Part shown: piece by piece, positions 1 to 6,048 of the stretch
Position numbering within the stretch: position 1 is the stretch's first letter
Layout: each line of letters opens with the position of its first letter
Made by a program: the position numbers and the translations under genes
The notes under the pieces: generated by a model
What the model was told of the DNA's origin: nothing
The model's input: only the letters and a program-made list of their open reading frames with translations
The model's database searches: none
Assembly: GCA_028701945.1 (NCBI GenBank)
Contig: JAQVPT010000226.1
Coordinates: 1 to 6,048, forward strand
Origin: Bacteroidales bacterium
GTDB taxonomy: Bacteria > Bacteroidota > Bacteroidia > Bacteroidales > ML635J-15
Reading direction: 5' to 3'
DNA length: 6,048 nt

Positions 1-1
1 T

Positions 2-1603
2 ATTACTGGTAACTGTGGTGAAAATGTAATATTAGATGCTGGTGTTGGATATTCTTCTTATGAATGGGAAGGTTCTGTGGGCACGCAAACTTTTGAAGTT
101 ACATCCACAGGAACTTATACAGTAGTTGTTGAAGATACAAACGGATGTGCATCTACTGATGATGTTAATGTTACTTTAATTGAATCTCCATCAGTATCTG
201 TAACAACAACACCAGAGTCTGCTCCTGGAGCAAATAATGGTACAGCAAGTGTTAATGTTATATCAGGTGAACCTCCTTATAGTTATATGTGGTTTAATTC
301 TAATCAGACTCATGTAGTAACTGGTTTATCAGGTGGCACTTATTGCGTAACAGTAACAAGTGTAAATTCTTGTTCTGTTGAAGCATGTGGAACTGTTGAT
401 ACAAATGATGCAGAACCTGTAGCAAACTTTAGTGCAAATCAAACTTCTGGTTGTGATAATTTAACTGTTCAGTTCACAGACGAAAGTCAAAATTTCCCAA
501 CTTCATGGGTTTGGGATTTTGGAGATGGCGAAACATCAGATCAACAAAACCCAGAACATTTGTTTGCAAGTCCTGGTTTATATACAGTTAGTCTAATTGC
601 CGAAAATGCCACAGGTAGTGACACTAAAGTATTTACAGATTATATTTTTGTTGGTATAATACCAATAATTGAGCTTAGCATGACTGAAGAAACATTTTTG
701 GCTAATGACGGAACAGCAAGTGTTTTAATAACTGGAAATGATGAGCCTTACCAAATTTTATGGACAGGTGGTTTTGATATCGAGACAATTACTGGGTTAA
801 ATGCTGGCGAATATTGCGTAACTGTTACGGGAAATAACACTTGTCAGGCATCCGATTGCATTATTGTTAGCTTGGAAGAAGTTCTTCCGTCAGTTGTTGA
901 TTTTATTGCTAATCAAACAGAAGCTTGTGGAAGTTTAACAGTTCAATTTACAGATTTAAGTTATTATGAAGCAACATCATGGGCATGGAATTTTGGCGAT
1001 GGTGGAACATCAAATGAGCAAAACCCAGTACATTTTTATGCAAGTCCTGGTTCATATACAGTTAGTTTAAGTATTGAAAGTGAATTTGGACAAGACGAAT
1101 TAGAAGTGCCAAACTATATAACTGTTTTTGAAAAACCTGTACTTAATTTCAACATTACTCACGAATCTGGTGCAGGAAATGAAGATGGACAAATAGAATT
1201 AATAATTACTGGAGGAGAAGCACCTTATACAATTAACTGGTCAAATAATGAACATAGTTTATTGATAATCAATCTTACTGCTGGTCTTTATTCAGTTGCT
1301 GTTTTAGATAATAACGGATGTATGTCCTCTGGAATAGCAGAGGTTAACGTAATTACTTCTATTTCTGACGAGGCGAAAAACAGTCTTCAAATTTATCCTA
1401 ATCCAACGGAAGGATATTTTACAATAATCTCCGATCAAACTATAAATAAAATTACAATTTTCGATGCTTTAGGACGAGTTTGTGTTTCGCAAAAATCAAA
1501 TCTGAACAAGCTTATTATTGATTCTAATTTAAAACAAGGCGTTTATCAAGTAAATGTAATAACTGACAAGGGTGAATTTGTTAAGAAACTTGTTGTGAAA
1601 TAA
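2..1603 (+). CDS. Large secreted adhesin-like protein with SprB and PKD repeats and a T9SS sorting domain (5' partial)
   Basis: The frame is open from the left edge: the codons from position 2 read ITGNCGENVILDAG and continue in frame, so this is the last 533 residues of a larger protein. An internal GTG at 77 is not a credible start. Counting from position 2, residues 1-59 look like an Ig-like module (TGTYTVVVEDTNGC). SprB-type repeats follow at about 63-133, 221-291 and 378-452 (pattern NDGTASV...PY...W...GLxxGxYCVTVT). PKD domains lie at about 138-218 and 298-377, with the hallmark WDFGDG and WNFGDG motifs. Residues 460-533 form a type A T9SS sorting domain (IYPNPTEG ... FDALGR ... GVYQVNV ... 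KKLVVK). In known systems this tail sends the protein through the outer membrane and is cleaved as the protein is anchored or released. PKD and SprB modules usually act as stalks or adhesive repeats. Any catalytic or binding head would lie upstream of the window. Role is inferred; family assignments are firm. Confidence 0.93.
   Translation: MTGNCGENVILDAGVGYSSYEWEGSVGTQTFEVTSTGTYTVVVEDTNGCASTDDVNVTLIESPSVSVTTTPESAPGANNGTASVNVISGEPPYSYMWFNSNQTHVVTGLSGGTYCVTVTSVNSCSVEACGTVDTNDAEPVANFSANQTSGCDNLTVQFTDESQNFPTSWVWDFGDGETSDQQNPEHLFASPGLYTVSLIAENATGSDTKVFTDYIFVGIIPIIELSMTEETFLANDGTASVLITGNDEPYQILWTGGFDIETITGLNAGEYCVTVTGNNTCQASDCIIVSLEEVLPSVVDFIANQTEACGSLTVQFTDLSYYEATSWAWNFGDGGTSNEQNPVHFYASPGSYTVSLSIESEFGQDELEVPNYITVFEKPVLNFNITHESGAGNEDGQIELIITGGEAPYTINWSNNEHSLLIINLTAGLYSVAVLDNNGCMSSGIAEVNVITSISDEAKNSLQIYPNPTEGYFTIISDQTINKITIFDALGRVCVSQKSNLNKLIIDSNLKQGVYQVNVITDKGEFVKKLVVK
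230..1177 (+). repeat. Two tandem SprB+PKD units inside the adhesin gene
   Basis: Unit 1 spans about 230-700 and unit 2 about 701-1177, each 157-159 codons. A third SprB copy starts near 1178 but is followed by the sorting domain instead of a PKD. The two PKD cores (from the NQT before the conserved Cys to YTVSL) match at 35 of 53 residues by my hand alignment, including SLTVQFTD/NLTVQFTD, FGDG, QNP and ASPG. The nucleotide copies have diverged at third positions, so this is an old in-gene duplication and not a recent one. The first two SprB copies share three cysteines (YCVTVT...C...C); the third has Ser at the first and keeps only NNGC. Confidence 0.85.
1379..1600 (+). other. T9SS type A C-terminal sorting domain (protein domain within the adhesin CDS)
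   Basis: The last 74 residues have the full order of motifs of the Por secretion system tail: LQIYPNPTEG at its start, a beta-strand segment with ITIFDALGRV, the GVYQVNV strand, and a terminal basic KKLVVK. This predicts export by the type IX machinery, whose genes are not in this window. The domain is directly preceded by the third SprB repeat through a short linker rich in Ser and Glu. Confidence 0.92.
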
Positions 1604-1856
1604 TTAATCGGATTACGGTTTGTTGTTCACAGTTTTCTGTTGTGTTTTGTGAAAACTTACTGATAACAGTTGATTGTTTCTTTGCCGCTCAGCTTTGCAA
1701 ATCCTCGCGAGCGAAGAAGAAATACATTCATTGACAAGTCAAATTTGGCGTTCATCATGTGCGAACCGAAAACTGAGAACTGAAAACTTTTCTCATCGCC
1801 TCTTTTTTATAATAATTTAACTATTAACTTTGCAGGTAATATAAAATTTACAAACT
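1604..1856. other. Intergenic gap with degenerate repeat-like sequence
   Basis: This 253-base gap holds no convincing gene. A 7-base inverted repeat, AGTTTTC at 1631-1637 and GAAAACT at 1651-1657 with a 13-base loop, follows the adhesin stop, but no T-tract follows it, so a terminator call is weak. Short echoes of the words AACTG, AAAACT and AACAG recur at about 1629-1670 and 1770-1790. The stretch 1684-1720 (TTTGCCGCTCAGC ... CCTCGCGAGCG) is clearly richer in G+C than its surroundings. This mix looks like a decayed interspersed intergenic repeat. The last 40 bases carry the promoter of the next gene. Confidence 0.5.
1825..1832 (+). promoter_or_regulatory. Candidate Bacteroidota promoter -7 element for the barrel/DUF4159 unit
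   Basis: TAACTTTG fits the TAnnTTTG -7 consensus exactly and is followed by CA, as often seen in this phylum. It lies 24 bases before the ATG at 1857. The -33 region near 1803 is a run of T without a clear TTG, so the upstream half of the promoter is weak. It would drive both genes of the following pair. Confidence 0.5.
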
Positions 1857-2576
1857 ATGAAGATTAAATGGTTTTCGATATTATTAGTTTTGGTATTGTT
1901 AGCAACCAGCAATATTGTATTTGCACAGCGTAGATCAGAAAATATGATGGACGAAGACAAATACCTTGCTAAAACTTTGTGGTCATGCTCAGATAAGCAT
2001 TTTGGATATTATTTTATATCTTATTCTGTACCCGTTCCACTGGAAAAAAGTCTTGAAAGTATGGGACTTTCGCATTCATTGAAAATTGGTTATACATACC
2101 GTTATAAAATTGTTGACTTCTTTGACGTTGGAGCCGAATTGTCATACACAAACAGAACCTCAAGAATTGTTAAAGATTCTATGGCCATTTTTGATCCTGC
2201 AAATTTTTATAATAAAATTAAAACCTATCAAAATTCGTTAGGCGGAAGTTTATATTTGAGATTTAATCTTGGCAAACAAACCTATAGAAGTCTTGGTTAT
2301 TTTATTGATTTAGGAGGCTATTATAATTATAATATTTGGTATGGGACTCAATATGTTTTAAAAAGCTCAGATCTTAATCAAAGCGCGCGATTTAGAAAAT
2401 CAGACTATCTTGACGTACACGACTATGGAGCATTTGTTCGCTTATCAAAAAGCTACATTTCGGTTATTGTAAGCTATTCTCCGACAGACTGGATAAATGA
2501 ATTTTCAAACAATAACCTAAATTATAGTAGGACTCCTTTAATGGTAGGGGTTCAACTAAATTTGCATGCTAAATAA
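1857..2576 (+). CDS. Predicted outer-membrane beta-barrel protein, function unknown
   Basis: This 239-residue protein starts MKIKWFSILL with a signal peptide whose hydrophobic core runs to about residue 20 and is likely cleaved at VFA|Q (residues 21-24). The mature part has about eight alternating hydrophobic/polar segments flanked by Gly and aromatic residues: roughly 47-58, 70-81, 84-98, 127-138, 145-159, 188-198, 199-207 and 226-236. That count and the length suit a small 8-stranded outer-membrane barrel like those of the OmpA/OmpW/PorT-like group. I cannot assign a family from sequence motifs. The last strand ends VGVQLNLHAK and not with the usual aromatic residue, which is mildly odd. 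The ATG follows an AT-rich leader with no Shine-Dalgarno sequence, normal for this phylum. The next gene starts 11 bases after its stop, so the two are probably co-transcribed. Confidence 0.75.
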   Translation: MKIKWFSILLVLVLLATSNIVFAQRRSENMMDEDKYLAKTLWSCSDKHFGYYFISYSVPVPLEKSLESMGLSHSLKIGYTYRYKIVDFFDVGAELSYTNRTSRIVKDSMAIFDPANFYNKIKTYQNSLGGSLYLRFNLGKQTYRSLGYFIDLGGYYNYNIWYGTQYVLKSSDLNQSARFRKSDYLDVHDYGAFVRLSKSYISVIVSYSPTDWINEFSNNNLNYSRTPLMVGVQLNLHAK

Positions 2577-2587
2577 GATTAAGATTA

Positions 2588-3256
2588 ATGAAAAAAACAT
2601 TTAAATATTTAATTGCAATTGCAATTACGATTTTTTGCATTACAAATTTGCAAGCACAAGAATATTCATACAGAATTGCTTTGCTCAAATACAGCGGAGG
2701 CGGTGATTGGTATGCAAATCCCACATCCTTGCCCAATTTGATAGCGTTTTGTAATGAAAATTTAGGAACAAGTATTAATCCAGAGCCAGTAACAGTAGAA
2801 GCTGGAAGTGCAGATATTTTTAACTATCCTTTTATTCACATGACAGGCCATGGTAATGTGGTCTTTTCTGATTATGATGCTGAAAATTTGAGAAATTATC
2901 TTTTATCTGGTGGTTTTTTGCATATTGACGACAATTACGGAATGGATCCATATATTAGAGAAGAACTGAAGCGAGTTTTCCCCGATATCGAGCTTATAGA
3001 ATTACCATATTCGCACGAAATTTATCATCAGAAGTACGAATTTAAAAACGGATTACCTAAGATCCATGAACACGACAATCTCCCACCACAAGGTTTTGCA
3101 ATTATTTATCAAGGACGCTTACTTGTTTTTTATACTTATGAAACTGACCTTGGTAATGGCTGGGAAGACGAAACTGTCCATAACGACTCGTACGAAATAA
3201 GGCAAAAGGCTTTGCAGATGGGAGCAAATATTGTTAATTATGTGTTTGGGAAGTGA
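2588..3256 (+). CDS. Secreted DUF4159 family protein
   Basis: This 222-residue protein has a signal peptide (MKKTFKYLIAIAITIFCITN, cleavage near LQAQ, residues 21-24), placing it in the periplasm or at the envelope. The remaining ~198 residues read as a complete DUF4159 domain. Visible motifs in order are KYSGGGDWY (34-42), MTGHG (85-89), GGFLHIDDNYG (108-118), LPYSHEIYH (139-147), LPKIHEHD (156-163), PPQGF (166-170), FYTYETD (181-187) and GWEDETVHND (191-200). The many conserved Asp and His residues suggest a binding or catalytic site, but no activity is established to my knowledge. In other phyla the domain is often the C-terminal part of longer membrane proteins with a BatA-like N-terminus; here it stands alone with its own export signal. 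The barrel gene 11 bases upstream probably shares its transcript. Start choice is clear: the ATG begins the signal peptide. Confidence 0.88.
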   Translation: MKKTFKYLIAIAITIFCITNLQAQEYSYRIALLKYSGGGDWYANPTSLPNLIAFCNENLGTSINPEPVTVEAGSADIFNYPFIHMTGHGNVVFSDYDAENLRNYLLSGGFLHIDDNYGMDPYIREELKRVFPDIELIELPYSHEIYHQKYEFKNGLPKIHEHDNLPPQGFAIIYQGRLLVFYTYETDLGNGWEDETVHNDSYEIRQKALQMGANIVNYVFGK

Positions 3257-3259
3257 AAA

Positions 3260-3276
3260 CTGTTCACGGTTAACAG
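3260..3276. repeat. Near-palindrome directly after the DUF4159 stop
   Basis: CTGTTCAC-G-GTTAACAG is an inverted repeat with 7 of 8 arm positions matching around a central G. It begins four bases after the TGA at 3254-3256. As RNA it would form only a small stem (CTGTT/AACAG) and no T-run follows, so it is at best a weak transcript end. Similar words (GTGAAAACT ... TAACAG) occur at about 1649-1669 after the adhesin gene, suggesting a shared kind of gene-end repeat. Confidence 0.35.
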
Positions 3277-3658
3277 GAAATGATTTACGACCAACATTTA
3301 AAAGTTGATAAATATCAAGCTGCACAAAAAGTAATCAAACTACTAACTCATTAGTGAAACTGAAAGTGTTTTTTACAATACTAAGCGAAAAATGTTTTTA
3401 AGTATCTTCAGTTTTTATGTTTGTTAAACATTAGGGTTTATGAGACTAAAGTCTTGTTTTTCACATGTGTAAATTTTACAAATATATATTAGGATAGAAA
3501 TGTTTTAAATCACCAAAAAGGTTTAAAGACTTTATCTGTAATTATTATTGTGGTTTTGCTGTTTTTGATTTTTTAAGTAAATACAGGCCTATAAACAATA
3601 AAATATATACGAAAAACGGAATAACACTATTTTTTTTAAAAGTCAGAATAATTTTTTG

Positions 3659-3666
3659 TAGTTTTG
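3659..3666 (+). promoter_or_regulatory. Candidate Bacteroidota promoter -7 element for the large right-hand gene
   Basis: TAGTTTTG matches TAnnTTTG and is followed by CA, like the element before the barrel gene. It would give a leader of roughly 90 bases before the ATG at 3765. The -33 region near 3635 is a T-run without a clear TTG. A second match, TATGTTTG at 3416-3423, is farther away. In DNA this AT-rich one such match by chance is plausible, hence the moderate score. Confidence 0.38.
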
Positions 3667-3764
3667 CATATGACTAAGTGCTTTTTTAAGCAACCTTAAG
3701 CTATGTTTTTCGTTAAAATAAAGGGAGTTAAGTTAATTAAGTTTTGTGTAATAATTTTATAATT

Positions 3765-6048
3765 ATGAAAAATACATTTACAATATTGTTGTTTTTGTTA
3801 CCTTTTTTTGTTTTCTCACAAGTTCAATTCGTTAGTCAAGATGCGACAAAAGTATATCCTGATAATACTCAAATTACCTATATGCAGTTGTCTGACTTTC
3901 CAGTTGATGTTGGCTTTTTGCAATTTGTTGAAAATGAGGTCTTATCAAATCCCTTAATCCAGAGATTTAAGTTGAGTAAAGATGGTGAAACATGTTTTTT
4001 TCATTCTCATAAGGATATTACTGAGAATATGATTGTTGAAGCAATAAATGATGCGTATTATCTTTATTTTACAACTGAGGCTTATAAACCACAAAATGAA
4101 GAAAACGACAAATATATTTCAGAAAATGATTCTGATAATTCCAATGTAAGACAACCTATCAATAAATCTGTTTCAAAAGAAAATTATGAAAAATCTAGTT
4201 TAAAACAGACTTTTAATAAATCTATTTCAAAAGAAGAGTACGACAAACTTAATGCAGATAAAACTTATAACAAGTCTATCTTGAAAGAAGAAAACAGCAA
4301 ATCTGTTACACACCAAAATTTCGATAGCTTCACTTTACAAGCTAATGAAAAACCAATTTCCGCATTGAATCTTAAAAAATGGGAGGACGATGGTATCTTT
4401 GGTGGTTTTACTCCTCAACAAGAAATTGTATCTAAACGCACTCAAAACACAAAGCATTTTCAAAAAGATAATGGCGATATAGTCGCACAAATTGGTGGTA
4501 ATTATCATTATCAAAACGTTAGCCAACAATGGCAGGATATTGATTTTACAATTACAAAAACAAATGATAATGGTTACGCATATAGCAATAATACAAATAC
4601 TATAAAAACTTATTTTCCTGAAACCGCAGGCGATAAAGGTATTTCAATCATTGATAAATCAATGAATATAACAATTTGGAAAAATCCTGAATTGTTAATC
4701 TTAGATAATGATAAAAACATTATCCAAAGAGAAAGTTCACTAAATAATATTGTTCAAGTAAATGATAATATCGCTCGATATCAAAGTTTTAATGGAGTTG
4801 TTGATGAAATTAAAATTATTGATAATGGTATCGAAAATAATATTATTATAAATAGTTTACTAGAACAATGGACTAATTTGTCTAATGCAAAAACAGTTAG
4901 TTTTAAGCAATTTATTGAACTACCTGAAGGTGTAAAAATAATAAACTCTAAAGGCGATTTTATTACAAACGATTTTACCGATGAATTTATCGGTTTGCAA
5001 TTTGCTGACGACCAAATTTTATATCTCAATCCACTTATAGTTTTTGATGCACAATCAAACAAAGAAGATGCACAATTATTTTATGGTTTAGAAAATGAAA
5101 ATAAAATCCCAGCAGACATAAAAGCTAAAGCCAAATCTTTTTATAAAGGTTCTTACACTGTAAAATTTGTCAATAATGGCATTGAAATATATTCTGATGT
5201 GAGTTTGGATTGGTTACAACATGCTCAATATCCTGTAACAGTTGATCCCACGTGGACGATTGGTTCCACAGCCTCTGGTAGTTATTATTGCCCATTGACA
5301 CATTGGTGGGGTTATCAGCGACATGCGAGTTTATATTTACAATCAGAGATTAATGGATATGGTAATATAACGCAGATAGAGTATTATAAAACTGGAACAG
5401 AAACTGCCCGGACAAAACCAACAAAAGTTTATATGCGCAGTATTTCAGGTACGACAATAACCAGTACGGCTGCGTGGAACTCTGCAACATATACTTCTGG
5501 TGCAACCGCTTGTTATAATGGTAGTACTACACAAGCTGCAACATCAGGTTGGAAAGCTATCCCATTATCTACATCATATAATTATACCTCAGGAAACTTG
5601 TTAGTGATGGTATATGATGCTTATGCTGGAAGTGGGAGTAATCAAAACATGGCATGTGCATCTGCTACGGGTTTGCAAACTAAGAGGCGAGCCGATGGAA
5701 CTGATCCTGGAGATGCTACTGCAATGGAAACTGATACTTATAGGGGCACTATTCGACTTACTTATGGAACAATGTCTGACCCATGTGCTTCGATCACTCC
5801 TATGACTTGTGGTACTACATACTCAGGAACACTTGCTGCCACTGGTAGTGATTGGGGTACCTATACTGGTTGTTCTTATAACGAAGCAGGTGACGAAGTA
5901 GTTTATTCTTTTACTCCGACCACCACAGGAGTTCATACTTTTTCAACCACCACCACGACAGGTGATCCAGACTTCTTTTTAATGAGCTCGTGCGGAAATA
6001 CAGGAACAAATATAATTGGTTCTTGCTGGGGTTCGGGAAATCAATCAC
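3765..6048 (+). CDS. Large modular exported surface protein (3' partial)
   Basis: Reading from the ATG at 3765 there is no stop up to the right edge: 761 complete codons. Residues 1-19 are a signal peptide (MKNTFTILLFLLPFFVFSQ). Residues 20-108 are a compact domain I do not recognise, ending VEAINDAYYLYFTTEAY. Residues 115-186 are four 18-residue repeats. Residues 215-495 resemble the N-terminal part of DNRLRE/RHS-type surface proteins: RTQNTKHFQKDNGDIVAQIG, YHYQNVSQQWQDIDF, LPEGVKIINSKGDFI and finally YPVTVDPTW (489-497). Residues 498-667 look like a beta-sandwich domain found in Bacteroidota surface proteins (HASLYLQSEI ... KPTKVYMRSI ... GWKAIPLS ... GNLLVMVYDAY ... RGTIRLTYG). Residues 672 onward (DPCASITPMTCG ... 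GDEVVYSFTPTTTGVHTF ... DPDFFLMSSC) resemble a PPC-type domain and are cut by the window. Export is well supported; surface display by T9SS is inferred, because the C-terminus is missing. Function unknown: adhesin, polymorphic-toxin stalk or secreted enzyme are all possible. Confidence 0.92.
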   Translation, partial: MKNTFTILLFLLPFFVFSQVQFVSQDATKVYPDNTQITYMQLSDFPVDVGFLQFVENEVLSNPLIQRFKLSKDGETCFFHSHKDITENMIVEAINDAYYLYFTTEAYKPQNEENDKYISENDSDNSNVRQPINKSVSKENYEKSSLKQTFNKSISKEEYDKLNADKTYNKSILKEENSKSVTHQNFDSFTLQANEKPISALNLKKWEDDGIFGGFTPQQEIVSKRTQNTKHFQKDNGDIVAQIGGNYHYQNVSQQWQDIDFTITKTNDNGYAYSNNTNTIKTYFPETAGDKGISIIDKSMNITIWKNPELLILDNDKNIIQRESSLNNIVQVNDNIARYQSFNGVVDEIKIIDNGIENNIIINSLLEQWTNLSNAKTVSFKQFIELPEGVKIINSKGDFITNDFTDEFIGLQFADDQILYLNPLIVFDAQSNKEDAQLFYGLENENKIPADIKAKAKSFYKGSYTVKFVNNGIEIYSDVSLDWLQHAQYPVTVDPTWTIGSTASGSYYCPLTHWWGYQRHASLYLQSEINGYGNITQIEYYKTGTETARTKPTKVYMRSISGTTITSTAAWNSATYTSGATACYNGSTTQAATSGWKAIPLSTSYNYTSGNLLVMVYDAYAGSGSNQNMACASATGLQTKRRADGTDPGDATAMETDTYRGTIRLTYGTMSDPCASITPMTCGTTYSGTLAATGSDWGTYTGCSYNEAGDEVVYSFTPTTTGVHTFSTTTTTGDPDFFLMSSCGNTGTNIIGSCWGSGNQS
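4107..4322 (+). repeat. Four tandem 54-base (18-residue) in-frame repeats
   Basis: Units start at 4107, 4161, 4215 and 4269, exactly 54 bases apart. The last three begin NKSVSKEN, NKSISKEE and NKSILKEE, and end KQTF, DKTY and HQNF. The first unit is degenerate: it begins DKYISEND and keeps Lys at 2, Ile/Val at 4, Ser at 5, Ser at 12 and Arg/Lys-Gln at 15-16. The segment is hydrophilic and rich in Lys, Asn, Glu and Ser, so it is probably a flexible or helical spacer between the N-terminal domain and the stalk. The nucleotide copies are diverged beyond the first 20 bases or so. Confidence 0.8.
5784..6048 (+). other. Cys-rich PPC-like domain, cut by the right edge (within the large CDS)
   Basis: From residue 674 the pattern C-(7)-C-(20)-C-(39)-C-(10)-C appears together with GDEVVYSFTP, TGVHTFSTTTT and DPDFFLMSSC. 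This is the order of elements in pre-peptidase C-terminal-like beta-sandwich modules of the Bacteroidota: a G(D/E)EVVY strand, an aromatic strand, then a D-x-F-L strand before a Cys. These modules commonly sit near the C-terminus of secreted peptidases and adhesins or in tandem arrays. Assignment is by pattern only, and the domain is incomplete. Confidence 0.6.

Larger units (their letters stand above)
3257..3764. other. 508-base intergenic region without a convincing gene
   Basis: The stretch is very AT-rich. Contents that I can see are: a near-palindrome just after the DUF4159 stop (3260-3276); a 24-codon open frame at 3280-3354; a perfect 12-base interrupted palindrome AGACT-AA-AGTCT at 3443-3454 followed by TGTTTTT; the palindrome CACATGTG at 3462-3469; a candidate promoter at 3659-3666; and a small hairpin GCTT-TTTT-AAGC at 3680-3691 in the presumed leader of the next gene. 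No tRNA, riboswitch or known RNA fold was recognised. It separates the barrel/DUF4159 unit from the large right-hand gene, which therefore is probably its own transcription unit. Confidence 0.6.

Noticed and set aside
77..79. GTG as the start of the adhesin gene
   Set aside because: The same frame is open and protein-like to the left edge (an Ig-like strand pattern ITGNCGENVILDAG), so the gene begins outside the window.
1631..1657. Rho-independent terminator after the adhesin gene
   Set aside because: The 7-base inverted repeat is A/T-rich with a 13-base loop and no following T-run, so it does not meet the usual form.
1657..1758. 33-codon minus-strand frame (MMNAKFDLSMNVFLL...)
   Set aside because: It is in the repeat-like gap, very short and without support; more likely a by-product of the G+C-richer repeat core.
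3119..3325. 68-codon minus-strand frame over the end of the DUF4159 gene
   Set aside because: It lies mostly antisense to a well-supported gene and has no recognisable domain or promoter.
4107..4322. CRISPR array
   Set aside because: The 54-base period is coding, in frame and diverged between copies, with no identical repeats separated by unique spacers.
4335..4529. 64-codon minus-strand frame
   Set aside because: It is wholly antisense to the 761-codon frame; its hydrophobic translation reflects the Asn/Lys/Ile-rich codons on the other strand.
4781..5062. 93-codon minus-strand frame
   Set aside because: Antisense shadow of the stalk region of the large protein, with low-complexity Ile/Ser/Leu composition and no motif.
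5614..5805. 63-codon + strand frame overlapping the large gene
   Set aside because: It sits in another frame inside the surface beta-sandwich domain, whose own frame is continuous and motif-bearing.

Overview
The window is AT-rich DNA, almost certainly from a member of the Bacteroidota. The evidence is a C-terminal type IX secretion (Por/T9SS) sorting domain, SprB-type adhesin repeats combined with PKD domains, TAnnTTTG promoter elements, no recognisable Shine-Dalgarno sequences, and signal peptides ending in the F(A/S)Q or QAQ style common in that phylum. The sequence does not fix the order or genus. All supported genes are on the + strand.

Layout. (1) Positions 2-1603 hold the 3' part of a large secreted adhesin-like gene whose start lies left of the window. 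It alternates Ig-like/SprB and PKD modules and ends in a T9SS sorting domain. (2) Positions 1604-1856 are a non-coding gap with degenerate repeat-like sequence and a good promoter -7 element. (3) Positions 1857-3256 are a two-gene unit with an 11-base gap: a predicted 8-stranded outer-membrane barrel protein, then a secreted stand-alone DUF4159 protein. (4) Positions 3257-3764 are a 508-base gap with small palindromes, a candidate promoter and no convincing gene. (5) Positions 3765-6048 are one continuous reading frame of 761 codons that leaves the window on the right. It is a multidomain exported protein: signal peptide, unknown N-terminal domain, four tandem 18-residue repeats, a stalk region of the kind that ends in 'YPVTVDP' in DNRLRE/RHS-type surface proteins, a surface beta-sandwich domain, and a Cys-rich domain resembling the pre-peptidase C-terminal (PPC) family.

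Together the window is a cell-envelope and surface-protein region: two very large exported repeat proteins flank a small envelope operon of unknown function. I see no RNA genes, CRISPR array, insertion sequence or phage gene. The least described elements are the N-terminal domain and 18-residue repeats of the right-hand protein, and the barrel/DUF4159 pair.
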